Assembly: GCF_001426225.1 (NCBI RefSeq)
Contig: NZ_LMRT01000014.1
Location: 544,318-608,317, forward strand
Length of the DNA stretch: 64,000 bases
From: Allobosea sp. Leaf344
GTDB taxonomy: Bacteria > Pseudomonadota > Alphaproteobacteria > Rhizobiales > Beijerinckiaceae
Reading direction: 5' to 3'
The position numbers were made by a program, and so were the translations under genes. Below the pieces are notes generated by a model. The model worked only from the letters and a program-made list of their open reading frames with translations, did not search any database and was not told the origin of the DNA. Below are positions 1 to 7,478 of the stretch, piece after piece (position 1 is the first letter of the stretch; every line of letters starts with the position of its first letter).

Positions 1-153
<153 letters not shown>

Positions 154-172
154 TCAAAACCGTCGCTGATTA

Positions 173-190
173 TTGTTAGTATACAAACAA
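173..190. promoter_or_regulatory. 18-bp dyad, candidate MarR-family operator
   Basis: TTGTT-A-GTATAC-A-AACAA is an 18-bp palindrome broken at a single symmetric pair. It lies just upstream of the leftward reductase gene (start at 108) and just downstream of the marR gene's 3' end. A second 18-mer at 785-802, in the marR/enamidase divergent region, matches it at 14 of 18 positions. Palindromes of this size are typical MarR-family operators. The assignment to the neighbouring MarR is an inference. Confidence 0.55.
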
Positions 191-223
191 GATAGCGCAA
201 GCGGATTTTGCAGGCGGAGCGGC

Positions 224-739
224 CTAGTCGAGCCGAGCCAGCAGCGCCAGCAGACGCTCCGCCTCTTCCCGCGACAGGGGCGCGAGCGTCGCCGCCGTGA
301 TCGCCTTGGCCTTGTCGATCAGGGCCGGCATCGCCTCCAGCCCCCGGGCGCTGAGCCGCACCCGCACGCGGCGCTGGTCGTCCGGATCGGGCAGGCGCTC
401 GACCAGCCCGCGCTCGGCCAGCCGCGCGATCACGCCCTTGATCGTGGCGGGGTCCATCGCGGTCATGCGGCCCAGGAGATTCTGCGAAATCTCTTCGCCG
501 CCCGCGAGTTTCGACATGGCCGCAAATTGCGTCGGCGTCGGCCCGTCATCGCCCATGATCCGCTGGAAGATCGCGATGTGGCGCTGCTGGGCCCGGCGCA
601 TCAGAAACCCGACCTGCTCGTCGAGGCGGTAGGCCGGCAGGGGCGCCGCCGCGGGCTTGCGCGGCCGCGAGGCCGGTTTCGCTATCCGCTCGGCCGCCCG
701 CTCCTCGCTGCTCCCGCCCATTCTCCGCACTGCCCTCAC
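224..739 (-). CDS. MarR family transcriptional regulator
   Basis: A 171-residue winged-helix regulator, close to the usual MarR length of 140-180. After a basic, Pro/Ala-rich N-terminal extension (about residues 1-38) comes the MarR core: a dimerisation helix (LDEQVGFLMRRAQQRH), the helix-turn-helix (TPTQFAAMSKLAGG through LLGRMTAMDPATIKGVIARL) and the wing with the family signature DPDDQRRVRVRLSARG. MarR proteins usually repress adjacent or divergent catabolic or efflux genes and release DNA on binding small aromatic or related ligands. The gene is divergent from the enamidase-like operon and is flanked on both sides by similar dyads (173-190 and 785-802), suggesting it controls both neighbours. 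An internal Met at residue 7 is an alternative start. Confidence 0.88.
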   Translation of the reverse strand: MRAVRRMGGSSEERAAERIAKPASRPRKPAAAPLPAYRLDEQVGFLMRRAQQRHIAIFQRIMGDDGPTPTQFAAMSKLAGGEEISQNLLGRMTAMDPATIKGVIARLAERGLVERLPDPDDQRRVRVRLSARGLEAMPALIDKAKAITAATLAPLSREEAERLLALLARLD

Positions 740-784
740 GCCGCTCTCATCAGCTCTTGCCAGCGCTGAAAACGCTGTCCATGA

Positions 785-802
785 TTGTTATTACACATTC
801 AA
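785..802. promoter_or_regulatory. Candidate second operator for the adjacent MarR protein
   Basis: This 18-mer (TTGTTATTACACATTCAA) sits in the 115-bp divergent region between marR and the enamidase-like gene. It agrees with the palindrome at 173-190 in 14 of 18 positions, including the whole left arm TTGTTA. It is also bracketed by the inverted repeat GATTG (783-787) and CAATC (800-804). The position suits autoregulation of marR together with control of the rightward operon. Confidence 0.45.
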
Positions 803-854
803 TCGGCGCCTGTCTCGATCTTCGATCCGGCGGCGCCTTCCGGCGGAGATGACG

Positions 855-2051
855 ATGGCTCATGATGTCGCGGCGGGCCCGGCCAAGGGGAAGCTCGTCA
901 TCCGCAATCTCGGCCTGATCCTTTCGGGAGAGCTGGAGCGCCCGCTGCTCGACGGCGACGCGATCATCGTGGTCGATGGGCGCATCCAGGCGATCGGCCG
1001 CGCGGCCGAGCTCGACCTCGCCGGCGCGGATCTGGAGATTGACGCGAAGGGCTCCGCCGTCTCGCCCGGGCTGATCGATTCTCATTGCCATCCTGTCTTC
1101 GGCGACTGGACGCCGCGGCAGAACCAGCTCGGCTGGATCGAGATGGGCGTGAATGGCGGGGTCACCACGCTGGTCTCGGCAGGGGAGGTGCATCTGCCGG
1201 GCCGGCCGAAGGACGCCCTCGGCGTCAAGGCGCTCGCCATCACGGCGCAGCGCTGCTTCCAGAATTTTCGCCCGGCCGGCGCCAAGGTCATCGCCGGCGC
1301 GCCGGTGCCGGAGCTGGATTTCGGCCGCGAGGTCTATGCCGACATCAAGGCCTCCGGCATCCGCCATATCGGCGAGATCGGCCTCGGCACGGTGGCCAAG
1401 GGCCGGGACGCCAGACGCGTCACCGATTGGTGCCGCGAACTGGGGCTCGAGAGCATCATGCACACCGGCGGCCCCTCCATCGCCGGCTCGCATTTCGTCG
1501 ACAAGGACGATGTGCTGGAGGCGCAGCCCGACGTCGTCAGCCACATCAATGGCGGCCCGACCTCGATCGCCCATGCCGATGTCCGCGCGCTCTGCGAGAA
1601 GGCGACTGGCGCGCTCGAAGTCGTCCATAACGGCAATGAGCGTTCGGCGCTGGTGGCGCTGGAGGCGGCGCAGGAGGCGGGGCGACTGGCCGATCTGCTG
1701 ATCGGCACCGATGCGCCGGCCGGATCGGGCGTGCAGCCCAATGGCGTGCTGCGCATGATCACGCTGCTTTCCAGCCTCGGCGGGCTGAAGGCCGAGCTCG
1801 CCTTCTGCCTGGCGACCGGCAACATCGCCCGCCGGCGCAGCCTCGATGCGGGGCTGATCAAGGCAGGTATGCCGGCCGATTTCGTCTTCCTCGACAAGCC
1901 GCAGCATTCCTCGGGCCGGGATCTGCTGGAGGCCGTGTCCTTCGGCGATATTCCCGGCATCGGCATGGTCATGATCGACGGCATCGTCCGCACCGGGCGC
2001 TCGCGCTCCACCCCGCCTTCGCACAGCGCGCCCGTCGTGCTCGGCCATTGA
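855..2051 (+). CDS. Enamidase-like amidohydrolase
   Basis: Metal-dependent amidohydrolase of 398 residues. A short beta-sandwich N-terminus (VVDGRIQAIGRA) leads into the metal motif DSHCHP (His77 and His79). Later candidate ligands are the His of MHTGGPS, the His of SHINGGPT and the Asp of IGTDAPAG. The C-terminus ends in the usual PADFVFLD strand. The overall pattern, with HxHP and TDAP, resembles enamidase of Eubacterium barkeri, which opens the ring of 6-oxo-1,4,5,6-tetrahydronicotinate, more than it resembles dihydroorotases. The start at 855 is chosen because GGCGGAG (842-848) lies six bases upstream; ATG 849 has no room for it. The gene is followed after 14 bp by DUF1185 genes. The substrate is inferred, probably a cyclic amide or lactam. 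Confidence 0.75.
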   Translation: MAHDVAAGPAKGKLVIRNLGLILSGELERPLLDGDAIIVVDGRIQAIGRAAELDLAGADLEIDAKGSAVSPGLIDSHCHPVFGDWTPRQNQLGWIEMGVNGGVTTLVSAGEVHLPGRPKDALGVKALAITAQRCFQNFRPAGAKVIAGAPVPELDFGREVYADIKASGIRHIGEIGLGTVAKGRDARRVTDWCRELGLESIMHTGGPSIAGSHFVDKDDVLEAQPDVVSHINGGPTSIAHADVRALCEKATGALEVVHNGNERSALVALEAAQEAGRLADLLIGTDAPAGSGVQPNGVLRMITLLSSLGGLKAELAFCLATGNIARRRSLDAGLIKAGMPADFVFLDKPQHSSGRDLLEAVSFGDIPGIGMVMIDGIVRTGRSRSTPPSHSAPVVLGH

Positions 2052-2065
2052 GGAGCGCGGGGCCG

Positions 2066-2653
2066 ATGAGCACGCTGATCGACATCCGCCGCATCCAGAC
2101 CAGCGTGGAAGAGATCTTCCACGAGTTCGGACCGCTTCCGGGACGGACCGAGCGCATCGCCTCGGTCTGCGCCGTGCTCACCAACCCCTATGCCGGCCGC
2201 TATGAGCCCGACATCATGCCGATGATGGAGGCGCTGAAGCCGGCCGGGCTGGAGATGGCGACGCGCTGCCTGCAGGCGCTCGGCGGCGATCCCGCCAGCG
2301 TCGAGGGCTATGGCAAGGGCGCCATCGTGGGCGCGGCCGGCGAACTCGAACATGGCGCTCTCTGGCACGTGCCCGGCGGCTATGCGATGCGCGAGATCCT
2401 CGGCAATGCCAAGGCGATCGTGCCCTCGACCAAGAAGGTGGCGGGGCCGGGGGCGCGCATCGACATCCCCGTGACCCATATCAACGCAGCTTATGTCCGC
2501 AGCCATTTCGGCGCGGTCGAGATCGGGGTGCCGGGCTCGCCTCAGGCCGACGAGATGGTGCTGATCCTGGTGATGACCACCGGCGCCCGCATCCATGAGC
2601 GGGTCGGCGGGCTGCGTGCCGACCAGATCAGCGTCTGGGACGGGCAGCGGTGA
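2066..2653 (+). CDS. DUF1185 (amino acid synthesis family) protein, copy 1
   Basis: A 195-residue cytosolic protein of the DUF1185/PF06684 family, whose biochemical role is not established; the name amino acid synthesis family is historical. Conserved blocks visible are LTNPYAGRYEPDI (about 38-50), GKGAIVGAAGELEHGALWH (about 86-104), a TKKVAGPG segment and DIPVTHINAAYVRSHF. Start ATG 2066 has AGGAG at 2051-2055, overlapping the stop of the enamidase-like gene, so the two are probably translationally linked. A second, diverged copy follows at 2841. The LxxE/GxxGELEH pattern and the pairing with an amidohydrolase suggest a role in turning over the ring-opened product or substrate, but that is inference. 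Confidence 0.8.
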   Translation: MSTLIDIRRIQTSVEEIFHEFGPLPGRTERIASVCAVLTNPYAGRYEPDIMPMMEALKPAGLEMATRCLQALGGDPASVEGYGKGAIVGAAGELEHGALWHVPGGYAMREILGNAKAIVPSTKKVAGPGARIDIPVTHINAAYVRSHFGAVEIGVPGSPQADEMVLILVMTTGARIHERVGGLRADQISVWDGQR

Positions 2654-2781
2654 AGCTCTTGCCCTGCGCCCCCTCCCGCCCGGGCCCCGCCAGCGGCGCA
2701 TCCACGCTCACGGCCCTCATCGCGAGCAGACCGCGGCACCCGATGCGTTTCACCGGTCGAACGGCCGACACATCACCCCTG

Positions 2782-2804
2782 CCCCTCTCCTCGCCGGAGA
2801 GGGG
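2782..2804. repeat. Intergenic hairpin, 9-bp perfect stem
   Basis: CCCCTCTCC, loop TCGCC, then GGAGAGGGG forms a perfect 9-bp stem in the 187-bp gap between the two DUF1185 genes. A near-identical hairpin with an 8-bp shared stem sequence is at 23323-23345. No T-tract follows, so it looks like a dispersed palindromic repeat more than a terminator, though it could attenuate or stabilise the message between the two paralogues. Confidence 0.6.
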
Positions 2805-2840
2805 TTCCCCGCGCTTTCCTGCCCGCGTCGGAGCCACGCC

Positions 2841-3425
2841 ATGACTGCCGAGATCCGCAAGATCCTGACGCAAGTCGATGAAACCCTTGTCGAATCCGGC
2901 AAGGCCGTGACACCGCCGACACGCCGCGCCGTTGCGGTGGCCGTGATCGCCAACCCCTTCGCCGGGCGTTATCAGGAGGATCTGTCGGCGCTGACCGAGA
3001 TCGGCGTCGAGCTCGGCGATCTCCTGACGAAACGTTGCCTGGCGGCGCTCGGCATCGCTCCGGACCAGGCGGAAAGCTTCGGCAAGGCCGCCATCGTCGG
3101 CGAGGGCGGCGAGCTCGAACATGCCGCCGCCATCCTGCATCCCAAAATGGGCACGCCGGTCCGCGCGGCGCTGGGCAAGGGCCCGGCGCTGATCCCCTCG
3201 GCCAAGAAGCGCGGCGGGCTCGGCACGCCGATCGACGTGCCGCTCGGCCATAAGGACGCGGCCTATGTCCGCTCGCATTTCGATGCGGTGGAGGTGCGGG
3301 TGACCGACGCGCCGCGCGCCGGGGAAATCCTGGTCGCCATCGCCGTGACCGATTCGGGCCGCCCGCTGCCGCGCATCGGCGGCCTGACCAAGCACGAGAT
3401 CAAGGGCGAGGACGGGCTGCGCTGA
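2841..3425 (+). CDS. DUF1185 (amino acid synthesis family) protein, copy 2
   Basis: A 194-residue paralogue of the preceding gene. It shares the blocks VIANPFAGRYQEDL (about 36-49), GKAAIVGEGGELEHAAAI, a lysine-rich SAKKRGGLG segment, DVPLGHKDAAYVRSHFDAVEV and a C-terminal RIGGL motif. In copy 1 the equivalent of AAILHPKMG is ALWHVPGG, so the two proteins differ in the region after GELEH and may form a heteromer or act on different intermediates. ATG 2841 begins the conserved region with a weak GGAG 10 bp upstream. The gene lies 187 bp downstream of copy 1 across a hairpin and converges with the M20 amidohydrolase gene. Function is unknown. Confidence 0.8.
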   Translation: MTAEIRKILTQVDETLVESGKAVTPPTRRAVAVAVIANPFAGRYQEDLSALTEIGVELGDLLTKRCLAALGIAPDQAESFGKAAIVGEGGELEHAAAILHPKMGTPVRAALGKGPALIPSAKKRGGLGTPIDVPLGHKDAAYVRSHFDAVEVRVTDAPRAGEILVAIAVTDSGRPLPRIGGLTKHEIKGEDGLR

Positions 3426-3456
3426 GGCCGCCCGTCATCGGTCGACGTGGGCCGGT

Positions 3457-4878
3457 TCAGCCGCCGAGCGACATGGTCAGCGGCGGCATCACCTCCGGCG
3501 GCAGCGGCGAGACATAGCCGTCCTTGCCGATCCGTGCGCGGTGATCGGCCTTCGCCGCCTCCATCAGCGCGGGGTCGGAGAGCACGGCCGCGCCCGTGGC
3601 GGCCATCGCCTTGGCGACATGCACCATCGCCTTGTGTGCCGCCGGCTGCTTGCCCTGCGAGACCACCTGCCAGGTGTGGAACGGCGTGCCGATCGCCACC
3701 GTCGGCGCATGCGCCTGCACCGTCGGCACCGCCCAGGAGACGTCGCCGACATCGGTCGAGCCGATGGCCGGGTTGCGCTTGGCATCGAGCGGCACCAGAA
3801 AATCCGCCAGCGGCGCGCCGCTATCCGGCATGCCGATGGTGCGCCAGATCGAGGCGATCTCCTGCGGCGACAGCGTCTTGCGGATCTCCTCGGCGAAGGC
3901 CTTGTCGGCCTCGTCGAAATGCGGCGGGCCGAGCTCCGCCATGACGGCGTGCAGCGCCTGCTCCAGCGGCTCGTTGGCGACGAGATCGGAGACCGCGCTG
4001 ACGATGCGCATCTCCATCTTCGTCTCGGTCATCAGCGCCGCGCCTTCCGCGATCTTGCGGACGCGCTGCACCAGTTCCAGCATGCCGCGCAGATCGCGGG
4101 CGCGGATCGAATAGCGCACGCGGGCATGGGCTTGGACGACATTGGGGGCGATGCCGCCGGTATCGAGCAGCGCATAATGCACGCGCGCATCGCTGGGCAT
4201 GTGCTCGCGCATGTAATTGACGCCGACATTCATCAGCTCGACCGCATCGAGCGCGCTGCGCCCGAGATGCGGCGAGGCGGCGGCATGGGCGGCGCGGCCG
4301 GTGAAGACGAAATCGGCGCGAGTATTGGCGAGCGCCAGCGCCGGCGCGACCTCCCAGAAGCTGGACGGATGCCAGGTGATGGCGACGTCGGCATCGGAGA
4401 AGGCGCCTTCCCGGACCATGAAGGCCTTGGCGGCGCCGCCTTCTTCCGCCGGGCAGCCATAATAGCGGACGCGGCCGGCGATGCCGTTCTCGGCCAGCCA
4501 GTTCTTCATCGCCACAGCCGCGAGCAAGGCGGCCGAGCCGAGCAGATTATGCCCGCAGCCATGACCGTGGCCGCCGGCCTCGATCTCGCGATGCTCGGCG
4601 ATCCCGGCCTCCTGGCTGAGGCCGGGCAGGGCGTCGTATTCGCCGAGGAACGCGATGACCGGCCCGCCTTCTCCCGCCTCGCCCATCACCGCCGTCGGGA
4701 TGCCCGCCAGGTTCTCGGTGACGCGGAAACCCTGATGCTTCAGCTCCGCGACATGCTCGGCGCAGGAGCGCGCCTCGGTGTAGCAGACCTCCGGCATGCC
4801 CCAGACCCTGTCGCTGAGCGCGATCAGCCGGTCCTTGCTCGCATCGACGTGGCGCCAGAGATCGTTTCGATTGTCCAT
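3457..4878 (-). CDS. M20 family amidohydrolase, AbgB-like
   Basis: A 473-residue M20/M40-type metallohydrolase. FLGEYDALPGL (about 77-87) and the histidine-rich metal motif GHGHGCGHN (about 103-111) are characteristic of the AbgB branch (p-aminobenzoyl-glutamate hydrolase subunit B and indole-acetyl-amino-acid hydrolases). A catalytic glutamate pair is in CPAEEGGAAK, and a dimerisation domain with TGRAAHAAASP is in the middle. The C-terminal TDVGDVSW and GTPFHTW complete the metal site. The start at 4878 has GGCGG seven bases upstream; the frame is open further but lacks family sequence there. No separate AbgA partner is present. It converges on the DUF1185 pair, so it may hydrolyse the amide generated by that cluster, but the link is positional only. 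Confidence 0.85.
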   Translation of the reverse strand: MDNRNDLWRHVDASKDRLIALSDRVWGMPEVCYTEARSCAEHVAELKHQGFRVTENLAGIPTAVMGEAGEGGPVIAFLGEYDALPGLSQEAGIAEHREIEAGGHGHGCGHNLLGSAALLAAVAMKNWLAENGIAGRVRYYGCPAEEGGAAKAFMVREGAFSDADVAITWHPSSFWEVAPALALANTRADFVFTGRAAHAAASPHLGRSALDAVELMNVGVNYMREHMPSDARVHYALLDTGGIAPNVVQAHARVRYSIRARDLRGMLELVQRVRKIAEGAALMTETKMEMRIVSAVSDLVANEPLEQALHAVMAELGPPHFDEADKAFAEEIRKTLSPQEIASIWRTIGMPDSGAPLADFLVPLDAKRNPAIGSTDVGDVSWAVPTVQAHAPTVAIGTPFHTWQVVSQGKQPAAHKAMVHVAKAMAATGAAVLSDPALMEAAKADHRARIGKDGYVSPLPPEVMPPLTMSLGG

Positions 4879-5030
4879 AGTCGGTCCGCCTTGGTTTGAG
4901 GCGGGCATATGACCAATCCATGCCCCGGGCGTCCAGTTGCCAGGCGCATGGCGGATCAGCGATGGAGCCGGCTGGACCCCGGCGCCGCGCCGCATCGTGT
5001 CTCGTGCCGATCGAGCCCGACGGATGAGCC

Positions 5031-5061
5031 TTGACCTTGCCATGATGGCAATGTCCAGACT
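5031..5061 (+). promoter_or_regulatory. CueR/MerR-type copper promoter upstream of copZ
   Basis: A -35 element TTGACC (5031-5036) overlaps the dyad ACCTTGCCA-TGA-TGGCAATGT (5034-5054; 8 of 9 pairs match). The -10 hexamer CAGACT (5056-5061) lies after a 19-bp spacer, the overlong spacing that MerR-family activators need. Layout and dyad sequence match known CueR targets such as the E. coli copA promoter. The copZ start is 24 bp downstream. No merR/cueR gene is visible in the window. Confidence 0.7.
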
Positions 5062-5084
5062 GGGTGAAACCCCAGGAGTCCAGC

Positions 5085-5297
5085 ATGTCCCAGGCCAGTC
5101 AGATCACGCTCCGCGTTCCCGACATGAATTGCGGCCATTGCGCCGGCACCATCACCCAGGCGGTGGAGAACGGCGTGCCCGGCGCCCGCGTCGTGGCCGA
5201 TCCGGCGACCAAGCTCGTCTCGGTCGACGGGGCGAGCGATGCCGGTGCGGTCAAGGCGCTGATCAAGGCCGCGGGCTATACGCCCGGCGACGCCTGA
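5085..5297 (+). CDS. copZ: Heavy-metal-associated domain protein, CopZ-like copper chaperone
   Basis: A 70-residue single HMA domain. The Cu(I)-binding motif MNCGHC has Cys16 and Cys19 on loop 1, and GYTP near the C-terminus is the usual last strand of the ferredoxin-like fold. Such proteins carry Cu(I) in the cytosol to a CopA ATPase or to a copper-sensing regulator. ATG 5085 has AGGAG at 5074-5078. The gene lies behind a CueR-type promoter and is monocistronic, with no copA or cueR next to it. Its last 22 bases overlap the convergent modE gene. A mercury-binding MerP role is less likely because there is no signal peptide. Confidence 0.88.
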   Translation: MSQASQITLRVPDMNCGHCAGTITQAVENGVPGARVVADPATKLVSVDGASDAGAVKALIKAAGYTPGDA

Positions 5298-5677
5298 GCC
5301 TCGCCCGGCGCGTCCTGGATCGCGGCCTCCTCCAGCGCCCGCAGATGCAGGCCGGCGGCGCTGGCGATGCGGGCCTCGATCGCCCGGTAATGCGCGACGA
5401 CCTCGCGGCCCAGCGGCGTGAGCGCGGCGCCGCCCCCCTTCGCGCCACCGCTCGCGGCCTCGACCAGAGGCTGGCGAAACATGCCGTTGAGACTGTCGAT
5501 CAGCAGCCAGGCCCGGCGATAGGACATGCCCATCGCCCGGCCGGCCGCCGAGATCGAGCCCGTATCCTCGATCGCCTCGAGCAGGTCGATCTTGCCGGGG
5601 CCGAGCCGCCCCGCCGGATGGATGTCGATCCTGAGGCTCAGCCGCGTCCGCGGCCTGCCAGGCTCGGGTTTCGCCAT
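5276..5677 (-). CDS. modE: ModE-type winged-helix regulator lacking a molybdate-binding domain
   Basis: A 133-residue protein matching only the DNA-binding N-terminal domain of ModE: LLEAIEDTGSISAAGRAMGMSYRRAWLLIDSLN is the LysR-like helix-turn-helix, and GGAKGGGAALTPLGREVVAHYR the wing and linker helix. E. coli ModE is about 260 residues with two Mop/TOBE domains that bind molybdate; these are absent, so sensing must occur elsewhere or the protein acts as a constitutive DNA binder. It is the last gene of modABC-E, 20 bp after modC. The 3' end overlaps copZ by 22 bp on the opposite strand. The product is probably a repressor of modABC through the dyad at 8284-8313. Confidence 0.82.
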   Translation of the reverse strand: MAKPEPGRPRTRLSLRIDIHPAGRLGPGKIDLLEAIEDTGSISAAGRAMGMSYRRAWLLIDSLNGMFRQPLVEAASGGAKGGGAALTPLGREVVAHYRAIEARIASAAGLHLRALEEAAIQDAPGEAQASPGV

Positions 5678-5697
5678 GTCCGCAACTCCCCTGCCGC

Positions 5698-6786
5698 TCA
5701 CGGCGCCTCGACCGATACGGATTTGACGATGGCGTGAATCCCGAGGCCGGGGACGAGCCCGAGCTCCGCGACCGATTTCGCCGTCACCCGGCTCAGCAGC
5801 GGCGCACCCCCGCAATCGATCCGCAGGGTGACCGCGCCGCGCCCATCGCCTTCGCCGATCTCTGCCACCGTTCCCGCCAGGATGTTGAGGGCGCTGAGGC
5901 CCTGCGGCCGGCCGAGGCTCAGCATCACGTCGCGCGCCAAAATGCGCACGCGCAGCCGCGCTCCCTGAGAGCGCGGCGGACCCGGGACCTGCAGCAGCCC
6001 GGCCCGGCTGCGCAGCGTCGTCAGCCCATAATGCGGATCATGCGCCAGGACCTCGCCCTCCAGCACCGAGCCGGCCTCGCGCAGCCCGGAGAGCCCGGCG
6101 ATGTCGAGCCGCGTCATCACCTCGGCGCCCGGCCCCGCCACTACGACGCGGCCTTGCTCCATCACCGCGAGCGTCGTCGCCAGCCGCGCCACCTCGGCGA
6201 CGGCATGCGAGACATAGATGATCGGGATGTGGAGCTCGTCGCGCAGCCGCTCGATATGCGGCAGGATCTCGGCTTTGCGCGCCTCGTCGAGCGAGGCGAG
6301 CGGCTCGTCCATCAGCAGCAGGCGGGGCTTGGCGAGCAGCGCCCGGCCGATCGCGACGCGCTGCTTCTCGCCGCCGGACAGACCCGCCGGCCGCCTCGCC
6401 AGGAGATGGCCGATGCCCAGCAGCTCCAGCACCGCATCGAGCTCGGTGGTCGCCGGCGCCAGCCGCGGCGCGAACCAGCGCCCGAACAGAAGATTCTGGC
6501 GCACGGTGAGATGCGGAAACAGCCTCGCCTCCTGGAAGACATAGCCGATCCGGCGCCGGTGGCTCGGCAGATCGATGCCGGCCTGCGTGTCCAGCAGAAC
6601 CTGGCCGTCGACCACCACCCGCCCGTGCTCCGGCCGGATCAGCCCGCCGATGATATTGACGAGGCTGGTCTTGCCCGAGCCGGAGGGGCCGAACAGCGCC
6701 GTCAGCCCGCCATCCGAGCCGAACTGCGCCTGCAGGGCGAAGCCGCCGAGCCGGTGCCGGACATCGACCTGCAGCGCCGGGTTCAT
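5698..6786 (-). CDS. modC: Molybdate ABC transporter ATP-binding protein ModC
   Basis: A 362-residue ABC ATPase. Walker A is GPSGSGKTS (about 34-42), the ABC signature LSGGEKQRVAIGRALL is followed by Walker B LLLMDEPLASLD, and the H-loop is VSHAVAEV. The C-terminal third (about 230-362) is a Mop/TOBE domain, starting near EGEVLAHDPHYG and ending in LVPGLGIHAIVKSVSVEAP, typical of ModC and absent from most other importers. ATG 6786 overlaps the modB stop by four bases (ATGA), showing translational coupling. ModC energises ModB for molybdate uptake, feeding molybdenum cofactor synthesis. Confidence 0.93.
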   Translation of the reverse strand: MNPALQVDVRHRLGGFALQAQFGSDGGLTALFGPSGSGKTSLVNIIGGLIRPEHGRVVVDGQVLLDTQAGIDLPSHRRRIGYVFQEARLFPHLTVRQNLLFGRWFAPRLAPATTELDAVLELLGIGHLLARRPAGLSGGEKQRVAIGRALLAKPRLLLMDEPLASLDEARKAEILPHIERLRDELHIPIIYVSHAVAEVARLATTLAVMEQGRVVVAGPGAEVMTRLDIAGLSGLREAGSVLEGEVLAHDPHYGLTTLRSRAGLLQVPGPPRSQGARLRVRILARDVMLSLGRPQGLSALNILAGTVAEIGEGDGRGAVTLRIDCGGAPLLSRVTAKSVAELGLVPGLGIHAIVKSVSVEAP

Positions 6787-7478
6787 CCGGCCACGCGCCG
6801 GCTGACCCGCCGCGCCAGCGCCTCCGAGGCGAAGAGCGCGGTGACGGAGAGGGCGATCGAGATCAGGGTCAGCCGCATCGCCCCCGCCTCGCCGCCGGGG
6901 ACCTGGGTGAAGGTGTAGATCGCGGAAGGCAGCGTCTGGGTCTCGCCGGGAATATTCGAGACGAAGGTGATCGTCGCGCCGAATTCGCCCATCGCCTTGG
7001 CGAAACACAGGATCATCCCGGCCAGGATGCCGGGCAGGCAGAGCGGCAGCGTCACCACCAGGAAGACCTGGAAGGGGCCGGCGCCGAGCGTGCCGGCCGC
7101 ATCCTCGAGCTTGCGGTCGACGGCCTCGATCGACAGGCGGATGGCGCGGACCAGCAGCGGAAAACCCATGATCGCGCTGGCCAGCACCGCCCCGGTCCAG
7201 CGGAAGGACAGGACCACCCCGAACCATGCCTCCAGCCAGGCGCCGATCGGCCCCTTCCGGCCGAAGGAGAGCAGAAGCAGATAGCCGGTGACGACGGGCG
7301 GCAGGATCAGCGGCAGATGCACAGCCGCATCGAGCAGCGACTTGCCCCAGAAGCGGCCGCGCGCCAGCAGCCAGGCGATCGCGATGCCAAAGGGCAGGCT
7401 CACGAGCATCGCCGTGCTGGCGACGAGCAGGCTCAGCCGGACCGCGACCCATTCATCCGGGGACAGCCAGCCGCTCAC
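6783..7478 (-). CDS. modB: Molybdate ABC transporter permease ModB
   Basis: A 231-residue inner-membrane permease of the BPD_transp_1 family with about five hydrophobic segments. The LPLILPPVVTGYLLLLSFG stretch, the EAA loop (EDAAGTLGAGPFQVFLVVTLP) and AKAMGEFGATITF are hallmarks of ModB. The gene starts four bases inside the 3' end of modA and ends overlapping modC, so the three genes form a tightly coupled operon. Length is normal for ModB (about 225-235). Confidence 0.93.
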   Translation of the reverse strand: MSGWLSPDEWVAVRLSLLVASTAMLVSLPFGIAIAWLLARGRFWGKSLLDAAVHLPLILPPVVTGYLLLLSFGRKGPIGAWLEAWFGVVLSFRWTGAVLASAIMGFPLLVRAIRLSIEAVDRKLEDAAGTLGAGPFQVFLVVTLPLCLPGILAGMILCFAKAMGEFGATITFVSNIPGETQTLPSAIYTFTQVPGGEAGAMRLTLISIALSVTALFASEALARRVSRRVAG

